From: Hyphomicrobiales bacterium | GTDB taxonomy: Bacteria > Pseudomonadota > Alphaproteobacteria > Rhizobiales > Rhizobiaceae | Direction: 5' to 3' | Assembly (NCBI GenBank): GCA_900470285.1 | Contig: UCAG01000009.1 | Span: 115,800-179,799 of the forward strand | Length of the DNA stretch: 64,000 nucleotides | Part shown: positions 1 to 7,918 of the stretch, one piece after another | How the letters are laid out: each line of letters begins with the position of its first letter | Numbering within the stretch: the first letter of the stretch is position 1 | Translations under genes and position numbers: made by a program | The notes under the pieces: model-generated | The model's database searches: none | What the model was told of the DNA's origin: nothing | What the model saw: only the letters and a program-made list of their open reading frames with translations

Positions 1-1058
1 TCGAGGCAATAATTTGCACCGACACAAGGGCGGATATCTTCTTCCCTGCCCTCAATAATTTTACGTACAATATGCGGATCAGTCATATGCGCGCGGGTCA
101 TTCCCACCATATCGAGCTTGCCGGAGGCAATGGCATGGCGCGCTGTTGCAACATCCGGAATCTTAGCTGCGTGAAAAGTCGGGAAGTTCGTCGCCGCACG
201 AATTTCTCCGGCAAAATCCAGATGCGGAGAGCCGGCCATACCCTGAATAGGAATAAGATCCGTCATTGCCGGATCAGTATCAATATGACCGCGCACCACA
301 TTGAGAAAATCAATCATACCGCTGTCTTTAAGGCGGCGGGAAATTTCGATCCCCTCTTCTGCCCCGTGTCCGCCTTCCATCATTTCATCACCGGTATAGC
401 GAATACCGACAATAAATTCCGACCCCACCCGTTTGCGGATTTCTGTCAGCACATCAAAGGTAAAGCGCAGACGATTATCCAATGAGCCGCCATAGGCATT
501 GTCGAGATCGTTGGTTACCGGTGACCAGAACTGCTGGATCAGGTGGCCATAAGCCTGTAATTCAATACCATCGAGACCAGCTGCTTGCATGCGCTCTGCC
601 GCATCACCGAAGTCTTTGATAATCCGTTCAATATCCCAGTCTTCGAGGCGTTTCGGAAAAGCGCGATGAGCTCCTTCCCGCTCATGAGACGGGGTGACAG
701 CTGGCAACCAGTCACCTTTATCCCAGCGGGTACGTCGGCCAAGATGTGTGAGCTGGATCATCACCGCCGCACCGTGCTCATGACATTCATCAGCTAAGGC
801 CTTCATCCACGGCACAACTTCATCTTTATAAGCAAGCACATTATTGAAAACCGGCGGACTGTCACGCGAAACAGTTGCCGATCCCGCTGTCATTGTCAGT
901 GCCACACCAGCCTTTGCGCGTTCCACGTGATAGGCGCGATAGGCATCTTTTGGCATACCATCCTCAGGATAAGCAGGCTCATGGGATGTTGTGATAATAC
1001 GGTTGCGAAGCCGCAAATGTTTAAGCTGATATGGCTGTAAGAGCGGATCATTATGCAT
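1..1058 (-). CDS. Old Yellow Enzyme-family FMN/Fe-S oxidoreductase, C-terminal part missing (window edge)
   Basis: About 352 codons are visible, starting at an ATG (1058-1056) preceded by the strong ribosome site AGGGGA; the gene continues beyond base 1. The N-terminus has the NADH:flavin oxidoreductase TIM-barrel pattern (RNRIITTSHEPAYPEDGMP, later MIQLTHLGRRT, DGIELQAYGHLIQQFWSP and DNAYGGSLDNRLRF). The visible part ends in CVGANYC, the start of the 4Fe-4S cysteine cluster found in the multidomain members (2,4-dienoyl-CoA reductase, trimethylamine dehydrogenase, and the DgcA/StcD demethylases of dimethylglycine and proline-betaine catabolism). By family knowledge it should bind FMN and a 4Fe-4S cluster and oxidise an N-methylated or enoate substrate; which one cannot be decided from the fragment. 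It is divergent from a TetR gene that probably controls it. Confidence 0.85.
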   Translation of the reverse strand, partial: MHNDPLLQPYQLKHLRLRNRIITTSHEPAYPEDGMPKDAYRAYHVERAKAGVALTMTAGSATVSRDSPPVFNNVLAYKDEVVPWMKALADECHEHGAAVMIQLTHLGRRTRWDKGDWLPAVTPSHEREGAHRAFPKRLEDWDIERIIKDFGDAAERMQAAGLDGIELQAYGHLIQQFWSPVTNDLDNAYGGSLDNRLRFTFDVLTEIRKRVGSEFIVGIRYTGDEMMEGGHGAEEGIEISRRLKDSGMIDFLNVVRGHIDTDPAMTDLIPIQGMAGSPHLDFAGEIRAATNFPTFHAAKIPDVATARHAIASGKLDMVGMTRAHMTDPHIVRKIIEGREEDIRPCVGANYCL

Positions 1059-1090
1059 GTTATTCCCCTTTTTTGAGGAAGCCTAATTAA

Positions 1091-1131
1091 AATGTACATT
1101 ACTGTCAATTTTATATGCAGCAGTGTACATT
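1091..1131. promoter_or_regulatory. Paired TGTACA operator-like palindromes between oxidoreductase and tetR
   Basis: The 156-bp divergent gap holds a perfect palindrome AATGTACATT (1091-1100) and a second, near-symmetric AGTGTACATT core (1122-1131). The TGTACA centres are 31 bp apart, about three helical turns. Paired palindromes between a TetR gene and its divergent neighbour are the usual arrangement for a TetR operator, so the likely reading is autoregulation plus control of the oxidoreductase. The palindromes are seen; the binding is inferred. Confidence 0.5.
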
Positions 1132-1214
1132 TTATCGCAGGTACAGTAACCTTACAAAACAGGCAGGCGATAAATATCTGATAAAACAGAATTTTATTCT
1201 GTGCGGGAGAACAG

Positions 1215-1853
1215 ATGACAACAATTGCAACGGACACAGACAGCGGCTGGCGTGGTTCCAAAGAACTTTGGCTGAGCGCTGCTTATCAGGTATTGCTGGA
1301 AAGCGGGGTTGATAATGTCCGGATTCTGACGCTGGCCAAAATGCTGAAATTATCACGCACCAGTTTCTACTGGTTTTTTAAAGACCGCGAGGCCCTACTT
1401 GAAGCGCTGTTGCAGCTTTGGCAGGAAAAGAACACCACTGCCCTGCTCCGGCAGGCCGGTACAGATGCACAAAGCCTGAGCGAAGCCACCCTCAACTTGT
1501 TTGACTGCTGGCTTGATCGCGATGTTTTTGACAGCAGCTTCGAACATGCTGTGCGCAGTTGGGGTGTACAGTCACCTGCTGTCGCGCTGGCTTTAAGTGA
1601 AGCTGACGCTACCCGGCTTGAAGCCATCAAATCCATGTTTATTCGTCACGGTTGTGAGCCTCTGCTGGCGGATGTCCGTTCAAGGGCACTTTATCTGACC
1701 CAGATCGGTTACATCAGCCTCAATACAAATGAGGATGTAGCAGTACGAATGCAGCGTGTGCCGTCTTATGTCGCAATATTCTCCGGCACCCTGCCCTCTG
1801 CCCGTGAGCTTGATCAGTTTCATCAGCGCCATTCTTACAGACATCACCTGTAA
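1215..1853 (+). CDS. TetR/AcrR-family transcriptional regulator
   Basis: 212 aa. Residues about 10-60 form the TetR DNA-binding domain: an amphipathic helix (ELWLSAAYQVLLESG), then the helix-turn-helix around ILTLAKMLKLSRTSFYWFF with the family's typical S-R-x-S-x-Y/F-W/Y-x-F ending, followed by KDREALLEALL. The remainder is a helical ligand-binding domain with no recognisable signature. The ATG is preceded by GCGGGAGAACAG. It is transcribed away from the truncated oxidoreductase, and paired palindromes sit in the shared promoter region, so it probably represses itself and that enzyme. The inducer is unknown. Confidence 0.85.
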   Translation: MTTIATDTDSGWRGSKELWLSAAYQVLLESGVDNVRILTLAKMLKLSRTSFYWFFKDREALLEALLQLWQEKNTTALLRQAGTDAQSLSEATLNLFDCWLDRDVFDSSFEHAVRSWGVQSPAVALALSEADATRLEAIKSMFIRHGCEPLLADVRSRALYLTQIGYISLNTNEDVAVRMQRVPSYVAIFSGTLPSARELDQFHQRHSYRHHL

Positions 1854-1962
1854 CAGATTTGGCGCTGCCGGCATTATCTGCTATCAGAACAATCGCAATA
1901 TACGCTCCGTTTAAAACGATGCGCATTGCCAGACAGCATTCATCCGCAGAAATTGAGACGCC

Positions 1963-2565
1963 ATGTTTACGCTAGCAAAACGAGAAGTTTTTGAGCAGGA
2001 AATCAAACGAAGCCGTTTTCTTGCCATTGCACTTCCGGTTGCAGATGAAGAGGCTGCAAAAGATTTCATTGCGCGTGAATCTTATAGTGATGCCAATCAT
2101 AATTGCTGGGCGTGGCGTATGGGGCAAAATTATCGTTTCAATGATGATGGTGAGCCAAGCGGCACAGCGGGCAAACCAATCCTGCAAGCTATTGACGGAT
2201 TGGAACTCGATAATGTTGTGGTGCTGGTCACCCGATGGTTTGGCGGAACATTGCTTGGCAGCGGCGGTCTGATCCGTGCTTATGGCGGCACCGCAGCTTT
2301 ATGTCTGCGCGCTTCCGAGCTGGTTGAGCTTATCCCCACTCAGACAAGTTATATCCGCGCACATTTTTCAGAGCTGGCTTTAATTAAAGCGCGCCTTTCA
2401 GGTATCGAACATCTGACAATCACATCAGAGGAATTTCACAACACCGGAGCGGATTTGCGCTTGGAAATTCCGTCACAACAAATAGACATAGTGCTGCGTA
2501 TGCTCACAGATATAACAGCAGGCAGAATTCAGATTGCCGACAAGGCAGAAGATCTGAGTTTCTAA
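1963..2565 (+). CDS. YigZ/IMPACT-family protein (UPF0029)
   Basis: 200 aa, the usual length of YigZ proteins. The conserved N-terminal UPF0029/Impact domain is clear: the block NHNCWAWRMG, the hallmark DDGEPSGTAGKP (about residues 61-72), then VVLVTRWFGGTLLGSGGL (about 90-107). The C-terminal part resembles the short ferredoxin-like domain of bacterial members. The biochemical role is poorly defined; the eukaryotic relative IMPACT regulates GCN2 signalling, and bacterial YigZ is thought to bind nucleic acid or GTP. It stands alone, directly upstream of the repABC control region. Confidence 0.85.
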   Translation: MFTLAKREVFEQEIKRSRFLAIALPVADEEAAKDFIARESYSDANHNCWAWRMGQNYRFNDDGEPSGTAGKPILQAIDGLELDNVVVLVTRWFGGTLLGSGGLIRAYGGTAALCLRASELVELIPTQTSYIRAHFSELALIKARLSGIEHLTITSEEFHNTGADLRLEIPSQQIDIVLRMLTDITAGRIQIADKAEDLSF

Positions 2566-2991
2566 AACCGGTCAGTCGTGTTGACAGCTGTCAACCGGAT
2601 CACAAGTCAGGCGCAACTGCAATCTGACAAGCATTCAAAACCACCAGCATTCTCTGCCCGTCACTCACATAAAAACATCTCAAAGCAGATATTTCATATT
2701 AGATGCGAGAAAGTCTTTATACTTTCCGGGCAATGAAAACTGCGTTGCAGACCGGTTAATATTCGTTAACTATAAATAATTTGACTTTCCTTGCAGGATT
2801 TTACACTCTTCTAACGAAAAATTACAAAATCTTGCCGGTTTACCGTTACTCGCCATCGCATCTGTTATTTGCGTTTTCCAGTGTTGATTTAAGCACTTGC
2901 GTTAACAGATTAGTAATTTTGTCCGAATCGTAGCATGATGGGCAAAGAAAAGCAGTGGTTTATGACTATACACGGCCAGTGCGCATAAAGG
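2566..2991. promoter_or_regulatory. repABC upstream control region
   Basis: This 426-bp gene-free stretch before repA starts with a parS-like palindrome (listed separately) and becomes AT-rich towards repA. An imperfect inverted repeat GTTAATATTCGTTAAC (2755-2770) has GTTAA/TTAAC ends but lacks the GC centre of parS. A possible but weak repA promoter is TTGACT (2781-2786) with TACACT (2802-2807), spaced only 15 bp. An 8-codon mini-ORF (ATG at 2962, TAA at 2986-2988) is in frame with repA and ends just before it; whether it is translated is unknown. Confidence 0.45.
2580..2595. promoter_or_regulatory. parS: parS-like centromere palindrome, copy 1
   Basis: GTTGACAGCTGTCAAC is a perfect 16-bp palindrome matching the repABC parS pattern GTTNNNNGCNNNNAAC. 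It lies about 400 bp upstream of repA. An identical copy lies inside the 3' end of repA (4206-4221). By analogy with rhizobial repABC replicons, RepB binds such sites to load the partition complex. The identity of the two copies next to a repB gene is strong circumstantial evidence. Confidence 0.8.
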
Positions 2992-4284
2992 TTGAATAAA
3001 TTGACGACGAATTGGGCAGATATTGTTGCTGATGCACAGCAGCATTTGGCAAGCACAAGCAAAGCCGCAAATGCGCCTTTGGCGGCAGACCGCGCGATAG
3101 CTGCGGATGCAGAGCTTTTATCTGCACAGTTACAGGCAATGCGCGAGCGTCTGTTTGCTCCTGCATCCAACAAGATCCTGCGCAAATTCAGCAGCAGTGA
3201 GGCAGCCAAGCTTATTGGCGTTTCCGACAGCTATCTGCGTCAGCTATCCATTGCAGGCGAAGGTCCGCAGCCGGAAACCGGCTCCGGCGGACGCCGTCTC
3301 TATACACTGGAAGATATTAATGCGCTGCGCCATTTGCTGACCGAGCAAAATGCCAATAAGAGCCGCAACTATCTGCCATGGCGCGACGAAGAACGTGGGG
3401 AGCATCTGCAGGTCATTGCTGTCACCAATTTCAAGGGCGGCTCAGGCAAAACCACAACCACCACCCATCTGGCGCAGCATCTGGCTCTGTCCGGCCTGCG
3501 CGTCTTGGCGGTTGATCTCGATCCGCAGGCATCCATGTCTGCATTGTTCGGTTATCAGCCTGAACTGGATCTCAGCGGTAATGATACCCTCTATGGTGCT
3601 ATCCGTTATGATGAGGCACAGCGCCCTCTGCGCGATATTATCCGCAAAACCTATTTTGACGGTCTCGATCTCGTGCCGGGCAATCTGGAACTGCAGGAAT
3701 TTGAACATACCACACCGCGTGTTCTCGCAGAGCGTCGCGGCCCTGCCGCAGATATGTTCTTCACCCGTGTTCAGGCTGCTTTGCAATCGGTTGCGGATGA
3801 TTATGACGTCGTTGTTCTGGACTGCCCGCCTCAACTCGGCTTCCTGACTTTGTCTGCACTATGTGCAGCAACATCAGTGATTGTCACCGTGCATCCGCAG
3901 ATGCTCGATGTTGCTTCCATGAGCCAGTTCCTGTTCATGACCTCCGATTTGCTCTCCGTGGTACGTGAGGCCGGCGGATCTCTCAATTTCGACTTTCTGC
4001 GCTACCTGATTACACGTTATGAGCCAAATGACGGTCCGCAAGCGCAAATCGCAGGTTTTCTGCGCGCCCAGTTTGGTGAACGTGTGCTCACAGCACCAAT
4101 GGTCAAATCAACAGCTGTTTCCGATGCGGGCCTGACCAAACAAACACTTTACGAGGTTGGCCGTGAAAATTTCAGCCGTGTTACTTATGACAGGGCGATG
4201 GAGTCGTTGACAGCTGTCAACGCTGAGATTGAGGCACTGATCTATTCCGCCTGGAACCGTCCGGCGAGGGGAGGCAAGGCATGA
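2992..4284 (+). CDS. repA: RepA, ParA-type partition ATPase of repABC
   Basis: About 427-430 aa. After a helix-rich N-terminus with a MerR-like winged helix (EAAKLIGVSDSYLRQLSIAG) comes the deviant Walker A of ParA proteins (NFKGGSGKTTTTTHLA, about residue 146), then VDLDPQASMSALFG and VVVLDCPPQLGFL. RepA with RepB segregates the replicon and represses repABC transcription. No ATG start exists near the N-terminus. TTG codons at 2992 and 3001 are in frame, and AAAGG (2987-2991) touches the first but lies 9 nt before the second, so TTG 3001 is the better start. The gene overlaps repB by four bases (ATGA) and carries a parS-like site in its 3' end. Confidence 0.95.
   Translation: MNKLTTNWADIVADAQQHLASTSKAANAPLAADRAIAADAELLSAQLQAMRERLFAPASNKILRKFSSSEAAKLIGVSDSYLRQLSIAGEGPQPETGSGGRRLYTLEDINALRHLLTEQNANKSRNYLPWRDEERGEHLQVIAVTNFKGGSGKTTTTTHLAQHLALSGLRVLAVDLDPQASMSALFGYQPELDLSGNDTLYGAIRYDEAQRPLRDIIRKTYFDGLDLVPGNLELQEFEHTTPRVLAERRGPAADMFFTRVQAALQSVADDYDVVVLDCPPQLGFLTLSALCAATSVIVTVHPQMLDVASMSQFLFMTSDLLSVVREAGGSLNFDFLRYLITRYEPNDGPQAQIAGFLRAQFGERVLTAPMVKSTAVSDAGLTKQTLYEVGRENFSRVTYDRAMESLTAVNAEIEALIYSAWNRPARGGKA
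4206..4221. promoter_or_regulatory. parS: parS-like centromere palindrome, copy 2 (inside repA)
   Basis: This is a second exact copy of GTTGACAGCTGTCAAC, within the repA coding sequence about 60 bp before its stop codon. It encodes part of the RepA stretch SLTAVNAE, so the site and the protein sequence must be maintained together. RepB binding here could influence repB expression as well as partition; that is inference. Confidence 0.75.
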
Positions 4285-5366
4285 ACAGCTCAAGCCGCAA
4301 AAATCAGCTGAAAGCTCTGTTCGGTGCGCCTTTACCGGCAGCAACTGAGCAACAAATCCCTGAAATTTCAGTCTCATCACCACAAACCGAAGCTCCGGTA
4401 TCAATACCGGAAAAAGCACCCGATCCGCTTGTACGCCCCTCAGCCAGCCGTTCCGGCGCCGTCAAAGCTATGGGCTTGTCTCTGGCTGATATGTCGCGTG
4501 AACTCGAGAATGCCAAGCAACTCTCTGACAGCCTTGCCAAAGGCGATCAGGTTGTTGAACTGGATGCCTCCCTGATTGATGCTTCTTTTGTTGAGGATCG
4601 CCTGACCCGTCAGGAAACCGATGACCCAGAGTTTCTCACTCTGGTGCAAAGCCTGCATCAGCATGGCCAGCAAGTACCTATTCTGGTACGTCCGCATCCC
4701 GATCATGCAGGGCGTTTTCAGGCCGCCTATGGTCACCGCCGTATGCGTGCTGCAGCCCGTCTCGGATTGCCGGTAAAAGCACTCATCAAACCTCTGACAG
4801 ATGCAGAACTTGTTCTTGCCCAAGGTAAAGAAAACAGCGAGCGCCGCGATCTGTCTTTCATTGAACGCGCTTTATTTGCTCAGGCTTTAATTGAACGCGG
4901 TTTTGAACGATCAACTGTTCAGGATGCACTGTCGCTGCATAAAGCGGAAATGACACGTTTCCTGCAGGTTGCAGCAGCCATTCCGGAACTGATAATCCGT
5001 GCAATCGGCCCTGCACCAAAAGTCGGAAGACCCCGCTGGATGCAGCTGGCAGATGTTTTGCGCGATAAGTTACAGCTCAAACAAGCGCAGCGCATTATCA
5101 CTGAAAACGACTTCAAAAATGCTGAAACGGATCTCCGCTTTCAGCATCTCTTACAGAAGCTCACAGTGACTGAGAAACAGGAGCCCGGCAAACCGGCAGA
5201 ACAAAAGCTGCAAACGCGCAATGGCGAAAGTCTGGGCCTGTTACGCTTACAACAGGGCAGGGCGCAGTTTGATCTGCAACGCCACGATGCGGAAAGTTTT
5301 GCCGAATATCTGGCCGGTGAAATGGCTGAACTTTATGAAAGATTTCAGCAGACGAAAAACGGATAA
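4281..5366 (+). CDS. repB: RepB, ParB-type centromere-binding protein of repABC
   Basis: 361 aa, within the usual RepB range. The ParB N-terminal domain is visible as LVQSLHQHGQQVPILVRPH, then AAYGHRRMRAAARLG and the box QGKENSERRDLSFIERA (about residues 180-196). It is followed by a helix-turn-helix segment (STVQDALSLHKAEMTRFLQVA) that should recognise parS. The N-terminal 90 residues are charged and match the region that contacts RepA in this family. The start codon overlaps the repA stop (ATGA), consistent with translational coupling. The C-terminal residues form the dimerisation domain by analogy. Confidence 0.95.
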   Translation: MNSSSRKNQLKALFGAPLPAATEQQIPEISVSSPQTEAPVSIPEKAPDPLVRPSASRSGAVKAMGLSLADMSRELENAKQLSDSLAKGDQVVELDASLIDASFVEDRLTRQETDDPEFLTLVQSLHQHGQQVPILVRPHPDHAGRFQAAYGHRRMRAAARLGLPVKALIKPLTDAELVLAQGKENSERRDLSFIERALFAQALIERGFERSTVQDALSLHKAEMTRFLQVAAAIPELIIRAIGPAPKVGRPRWMQLADVLRDKLQLKQAQRIITENDFKNAETDLRFQHLLQKLTVTEKQEPGKPAEQKLQTRNGESLGLLRLQQGRAQFDLQRHDAESFAEYLAGEMAELYERFQQTKNG

Positions 5367-5552
5367 ATCTATCCCCGTCTTTTCTCTGTGCGTTAGTAAT
5401 GCGTATCAGGCGTTGCAAATAATTTCAGAAGTAACAGACTGAAATTATCAACAGCATAAATGAAGGAACCACACGGTTTATGGAGTGAGAAGGGCACTAC
5501 CAAATCAAAAGCCCCGAAAACGACAAAACCAGTTTTAACAGATAGGAAAAAA

Positions 5553-5645
5553 CGGCAAGAAAAAAGGCCCCCTGAACGTTACCGAACCGGAAGCCCTCTT
5601 TCGATGTAGCAATTAGAGAGAATCACTTTCGCGATCAAAAGTCAA
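5553..5645 (-). ncRNA. repABC counter-transcribed RNA (ctRNA/incA) with promoter and terminator
   Basis: The 330-bp repB-repC gap contains, on the minus strand, a -35-like TTGACT (5645-5640) and about 50 bp downstream a Rho-independent terminator. The terminator arms are GGCTTCC (5595-5589) and GGGGGCC (5572-5566), followed by six T (5565-5560). This is the standard layout of the small antisense RNA that limits RepC synthesis and determines incompatibility in repABC replicons. The -10 element is not obvious (TTCTCT at 17 bp spacing, or TCTAAT at a longer one), so the 5' end is approximate. Confidence 0.75.
5560..5595 (-). terminator. Rho-independent terminator of the ctRNA
   Basis: On the minus strand a 7-bp stem (including G-U pairs) with a 16-nt loop is followed directly by TTTTTT. 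On the plus strand the same stem lies in the repC leader, where pairing with the antisense RNA would control repC expression, as known for this replicon family. Confidence 0.7.
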
Positions 5646-5696
5646 GAGTCGGCAATGTTCCGGCAGTGTTTTTGCTTGCCTCAAATGAGGTAACAA

Positions 5697-6935
5697 ATGA
5701 CTGAGCATTTTGCGACGTCCCCGTTTGGCGGGCGAATGATGAATGCTGCGCATTTTCTGAGTTACGAAAAACTTCGGCAACAACAGAAAGAATTGCGTCA
5801 GAAACAGAGTGAAACTGAGCAGGATCATCACAGCATTGATCGCTGGAAGCTGTTGCGTGCTTTAACAGAAGCCCGTGAAGCCTATCAGCTGTCTTCGCGC
5901 ACGATTGCTGTTCTCGAAGCTCTGCTGAGTTTCTACCCCGATAAAATACTCGACAGCCGTGTCGCGCTGATCGTCTTTCCGTCCAATCACGAGCTTTCCA
6001 TGCGCTTGCGCGGAATGTCAGCACCGACAATCCGCCGGCATATTGCCATTCTGGTTGAACTTGGTTTCATTTTGCGCCGTGACAGCCCCAATGGTAAGCG
6101 TTTTGTACGCCGTGACAGCAATGGTGAAATTGCCATGGCCTTCGGCTTTGACCTGTCACCACTGACATTTAAAGCAGCAGAAATTGAAACCCATGCTACT
6201 GAATTGCGTGAACAAGCACGTATCCGGCAGCAATTGCGTTTCAACATTACCATTCATCTCCGGGATATTTCCAAAACCATTCTGGCTGCCCTCAGTGAGG
6301 GACGAGCAGGGGACTGGAATGCTCTTTATGATCAGTTACAGGCACTTTCCGGCCGCGTCGAACGCAACGGAACGCTTGATAATTTAGGCAAACGCGAACA
6401 GGCTTTGAGCATTTTGCGCCATAACGTGGAAAATCTTTATCTTTCAAAGGTTTCAGAACAAAAAATGAGCGGCAATGTATGCGAAAATGAGCACCACATT
6501 CAGAATTCAAATATAGAATCTTTTGATAACAAACAGGTTCAAAAACACGAAAACAATAAACCGGAGCCAATATCAAAAAATTTGCGACAAAACCCTGATT
6601 TATATACTCGGACACTAACCCCTGATCTTCAGGAAATTTTACAACATTGTCCGCAAATCAGCCATTACGCACAGCATGGTATTCATCAATGGCGTGATTT
6701 AATCCTTACAGCAGGGCATATTCGTCCCATGCTCGGGATTACCGCTTCCGCATGGCAAAAAGCTTGTGAAATAATGGGCCAGATGGATGCAGCTATTACC
6801 ATTGCTGCCATGCTTGAACGCTCAGATAAAATACACTCTGCCGGTGGATATTTAAGAAAATTAATACAACAGGCAGAGCGTGGCCAATATTGCGTAAAAC
6901 CGACTTTGCGCGCCTTATCAAATACGAAGCACTAA
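5697..6935 (+). CDS. repC: RepC replication initiator of repABC
   Basis: 412 aa, the typical RepC length. The N-terminus has the family's characteristic beginning (MTEHFATSPFGGR), then an N-terminal winged-helix region (MSAPTIRRHIAILVELGFILRRDSPNGKR as successive segments, about residues 103-140). The C-terminal part includes WQKACEIMGQMDAAITIAAMLE and GGYLRKL. RepC initiates replication in cis at an origin within its own gene. The ATG follows GAGGTAAC and the preceding leader contains the antisense RNA target. A low-complexity hinge rich in N, E and K (about residues 255-295) corresponds to the AT-rich DNA segment listed as a candidate origin. Confidence 0.95.
   Translation: MTEHFATSPFGGRMMNAAHFLSYEKLRQQQKELRQKQSETEQDHHSIDRWKLLRALTEAREAYQLSSRTIAVLEALLSFYPDKILDSRVALIVFPSNHELSMRLRGMSAPTIRRHIAILVELGFILRRDSPNGKRFVRRDSNGEIAMAFGFDLSPLTFKAAEIETHATELREQARIRQQLRFNITIHLRDISKTILAALSEGRAGDWNALYDQLQALSGRVERNGTLDNLGKREQALSILRHNVENLYLSKVSEQKMSGNVCENEHHIQNSNIESFDNKQVQKHENNKPEPISKNLRQNPDLYTRTLTPDLQEILQHCPQISHYAQHGIHQWRDLILTAGHIRPMLGITASAWQKACEIMGQMDAAITIAAMLERSDKIHSAGGYLRKLIQQAERGQYCVKPTLRALSNTKH
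6440..6615. other. oriV: AT-rich segment inside repC, candidate replication origin
   Basis: This stretch of the repC gene is visibly richer in A and T than its flanks and encodes a low-complexity linker. In characterised repABC plasmids the origin lies in an AT-rich segment in the middle of repC, so this is the best candidate here. No individual initiator boxes could be defined by eye. Confidence 0.5.
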
Positions 6936-7081
6936 AATAATGACCATGGTACCGACACACTCCGTTTTTATAACAGCAGCACGTTCAAACTCTTGTGCGC
7001 AACATAAATTCTTATTTGCCTGAAGACGGATAAGGCATAGAGACAATCTGCATCACTCACAGGCATAAAGAAGTTAAACTC

Positions 7082-7840
7082 ATGGCAGAAAATCAGACCC
7101 GTTCACCCGGATCAAAACGCAAGAAAATCGTGCTGATTTCTCTGATTGCCGGTCTGCTAATCACAGGCCTGAGCGCTCTTGGTATCTGGCAGGTCAAGCG
7201 TTTAAGCTGGAAACATGATCTGATTGCCCGTGTCGAGCAAAATATCAATGCGGACCCTGTGTCAGCCCCCGATATAAATACATGGCAAAATGCTGATAAG
7301 AAAGCTTATGAATATCGCGCTGTAACGCTCTCCGGTCATTATCTCAATGATAAGGAAATTGCCGTCGGTGCACTGACAGAGCGAGGCTCCGGCTATTGGA
7401 TTGTCACGCCTTTTCTGCGCGATAACGGCGAGACCGTCTTTATCAATCGCGGTTATGTTGCAAGTGCCAGGCGCGATCCTGTGAATCGCACAAGTGGTCA
7501 GATTGAAGACGAAACAACAGTCACCGGCCTGTTACGCCTGACAGAGCCGAAAGGCTTTTTCCTGCGCCAGAATGAGCCGGAAAAGAATATCTGGTATGCC
7601 CGCGATATTGAGGCTTTTACTAAACATGCTGATGTCAAAAATGTACCGGATTACTTCATTGATGTGAATGGTGCGCAAAACCGTGCTGACCGGCCGGAAG
7701 GCGGTCTGACAGTGGTTAAATTTGCAGATAATCATCTGGTCTATGCACTGACGTGGTTTTCACTGGCATTGATGGTTTTAGGCATGGCCGTCTTCCTGAT
7801 CCGGTATGAAGGCAAACCAAAATCGGAAGACGATGATTAA
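7082..7840 (+). CDS. SURF1-family cytochrome oxidase assembly protein
   Basis: 252 aa with the two-helix SURF1 architecture: a membrane segment at about residues 18-38 (VLISLIAGLLITGLSALGIW) ending in the family motif GxWQxxR/K (GIWQVKRLSWK), a periplasmic loop, and a second membrane segment at about 218-240 (LVYALTWFSLALMVLGMAVF). Typical loop motifs include VNRGYV-like FINRGYVAS and GLLRLTEPKG. SURF1 proteins help insert haem a into the CuB site of aa3 oxidases. Here it is not adjacent to cox genes, so it may be a second copy; that is inference. Confidence 0.9.
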   Translation: MAENQTRSPGSKRKKIVLISLIAGLLITGLSALGIWQVKRLSWKHDLIARVEQNINADPVSAPDINTWQNADKKAYEYRAVTLSGHYLNDKEIAVGALTERGSGYWIVTPFLRDNGETVFINRGYVASARRDPVNRTSGQIEDETTVTGLLRLTEPKGFFLRQNEPEKNIWYARDIEAFTKHADVKNVPDYFIDVNGAQNRADRPEGGLTVVKFADNHLVYALTWFSLALMVLGMAVFLIRYEGKPKSEDDD

Positions 7841-7870
7841 ATTATATAATAATATCAATTAGTTAAATAC

Positions 7871-7904
7871 AACTCCCCCGCTGACAAGAAAAGCAGGGGG
7901 AGTT
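7871..7904. terminator. Hairpin between convergent SURF1 and transporter genes
   Basis: AACTCCCCC (7871-7879) pairs perfectly with GGGGGAGTT (7896-7904) around a short loop, between two convergent genes. There is no long T run on either side, so it may be a weak or bidirectional terminator. Confidence 0.5.
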
Positions 7905-7918
7905 ATCAATAAACCCTG

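Noticed and set aside
2755..2770. GTTAATATTCGTTAAC as a third parS site
   Set aside because: The ends fit but the central GC and inner symmetry of the other two sites are missing.
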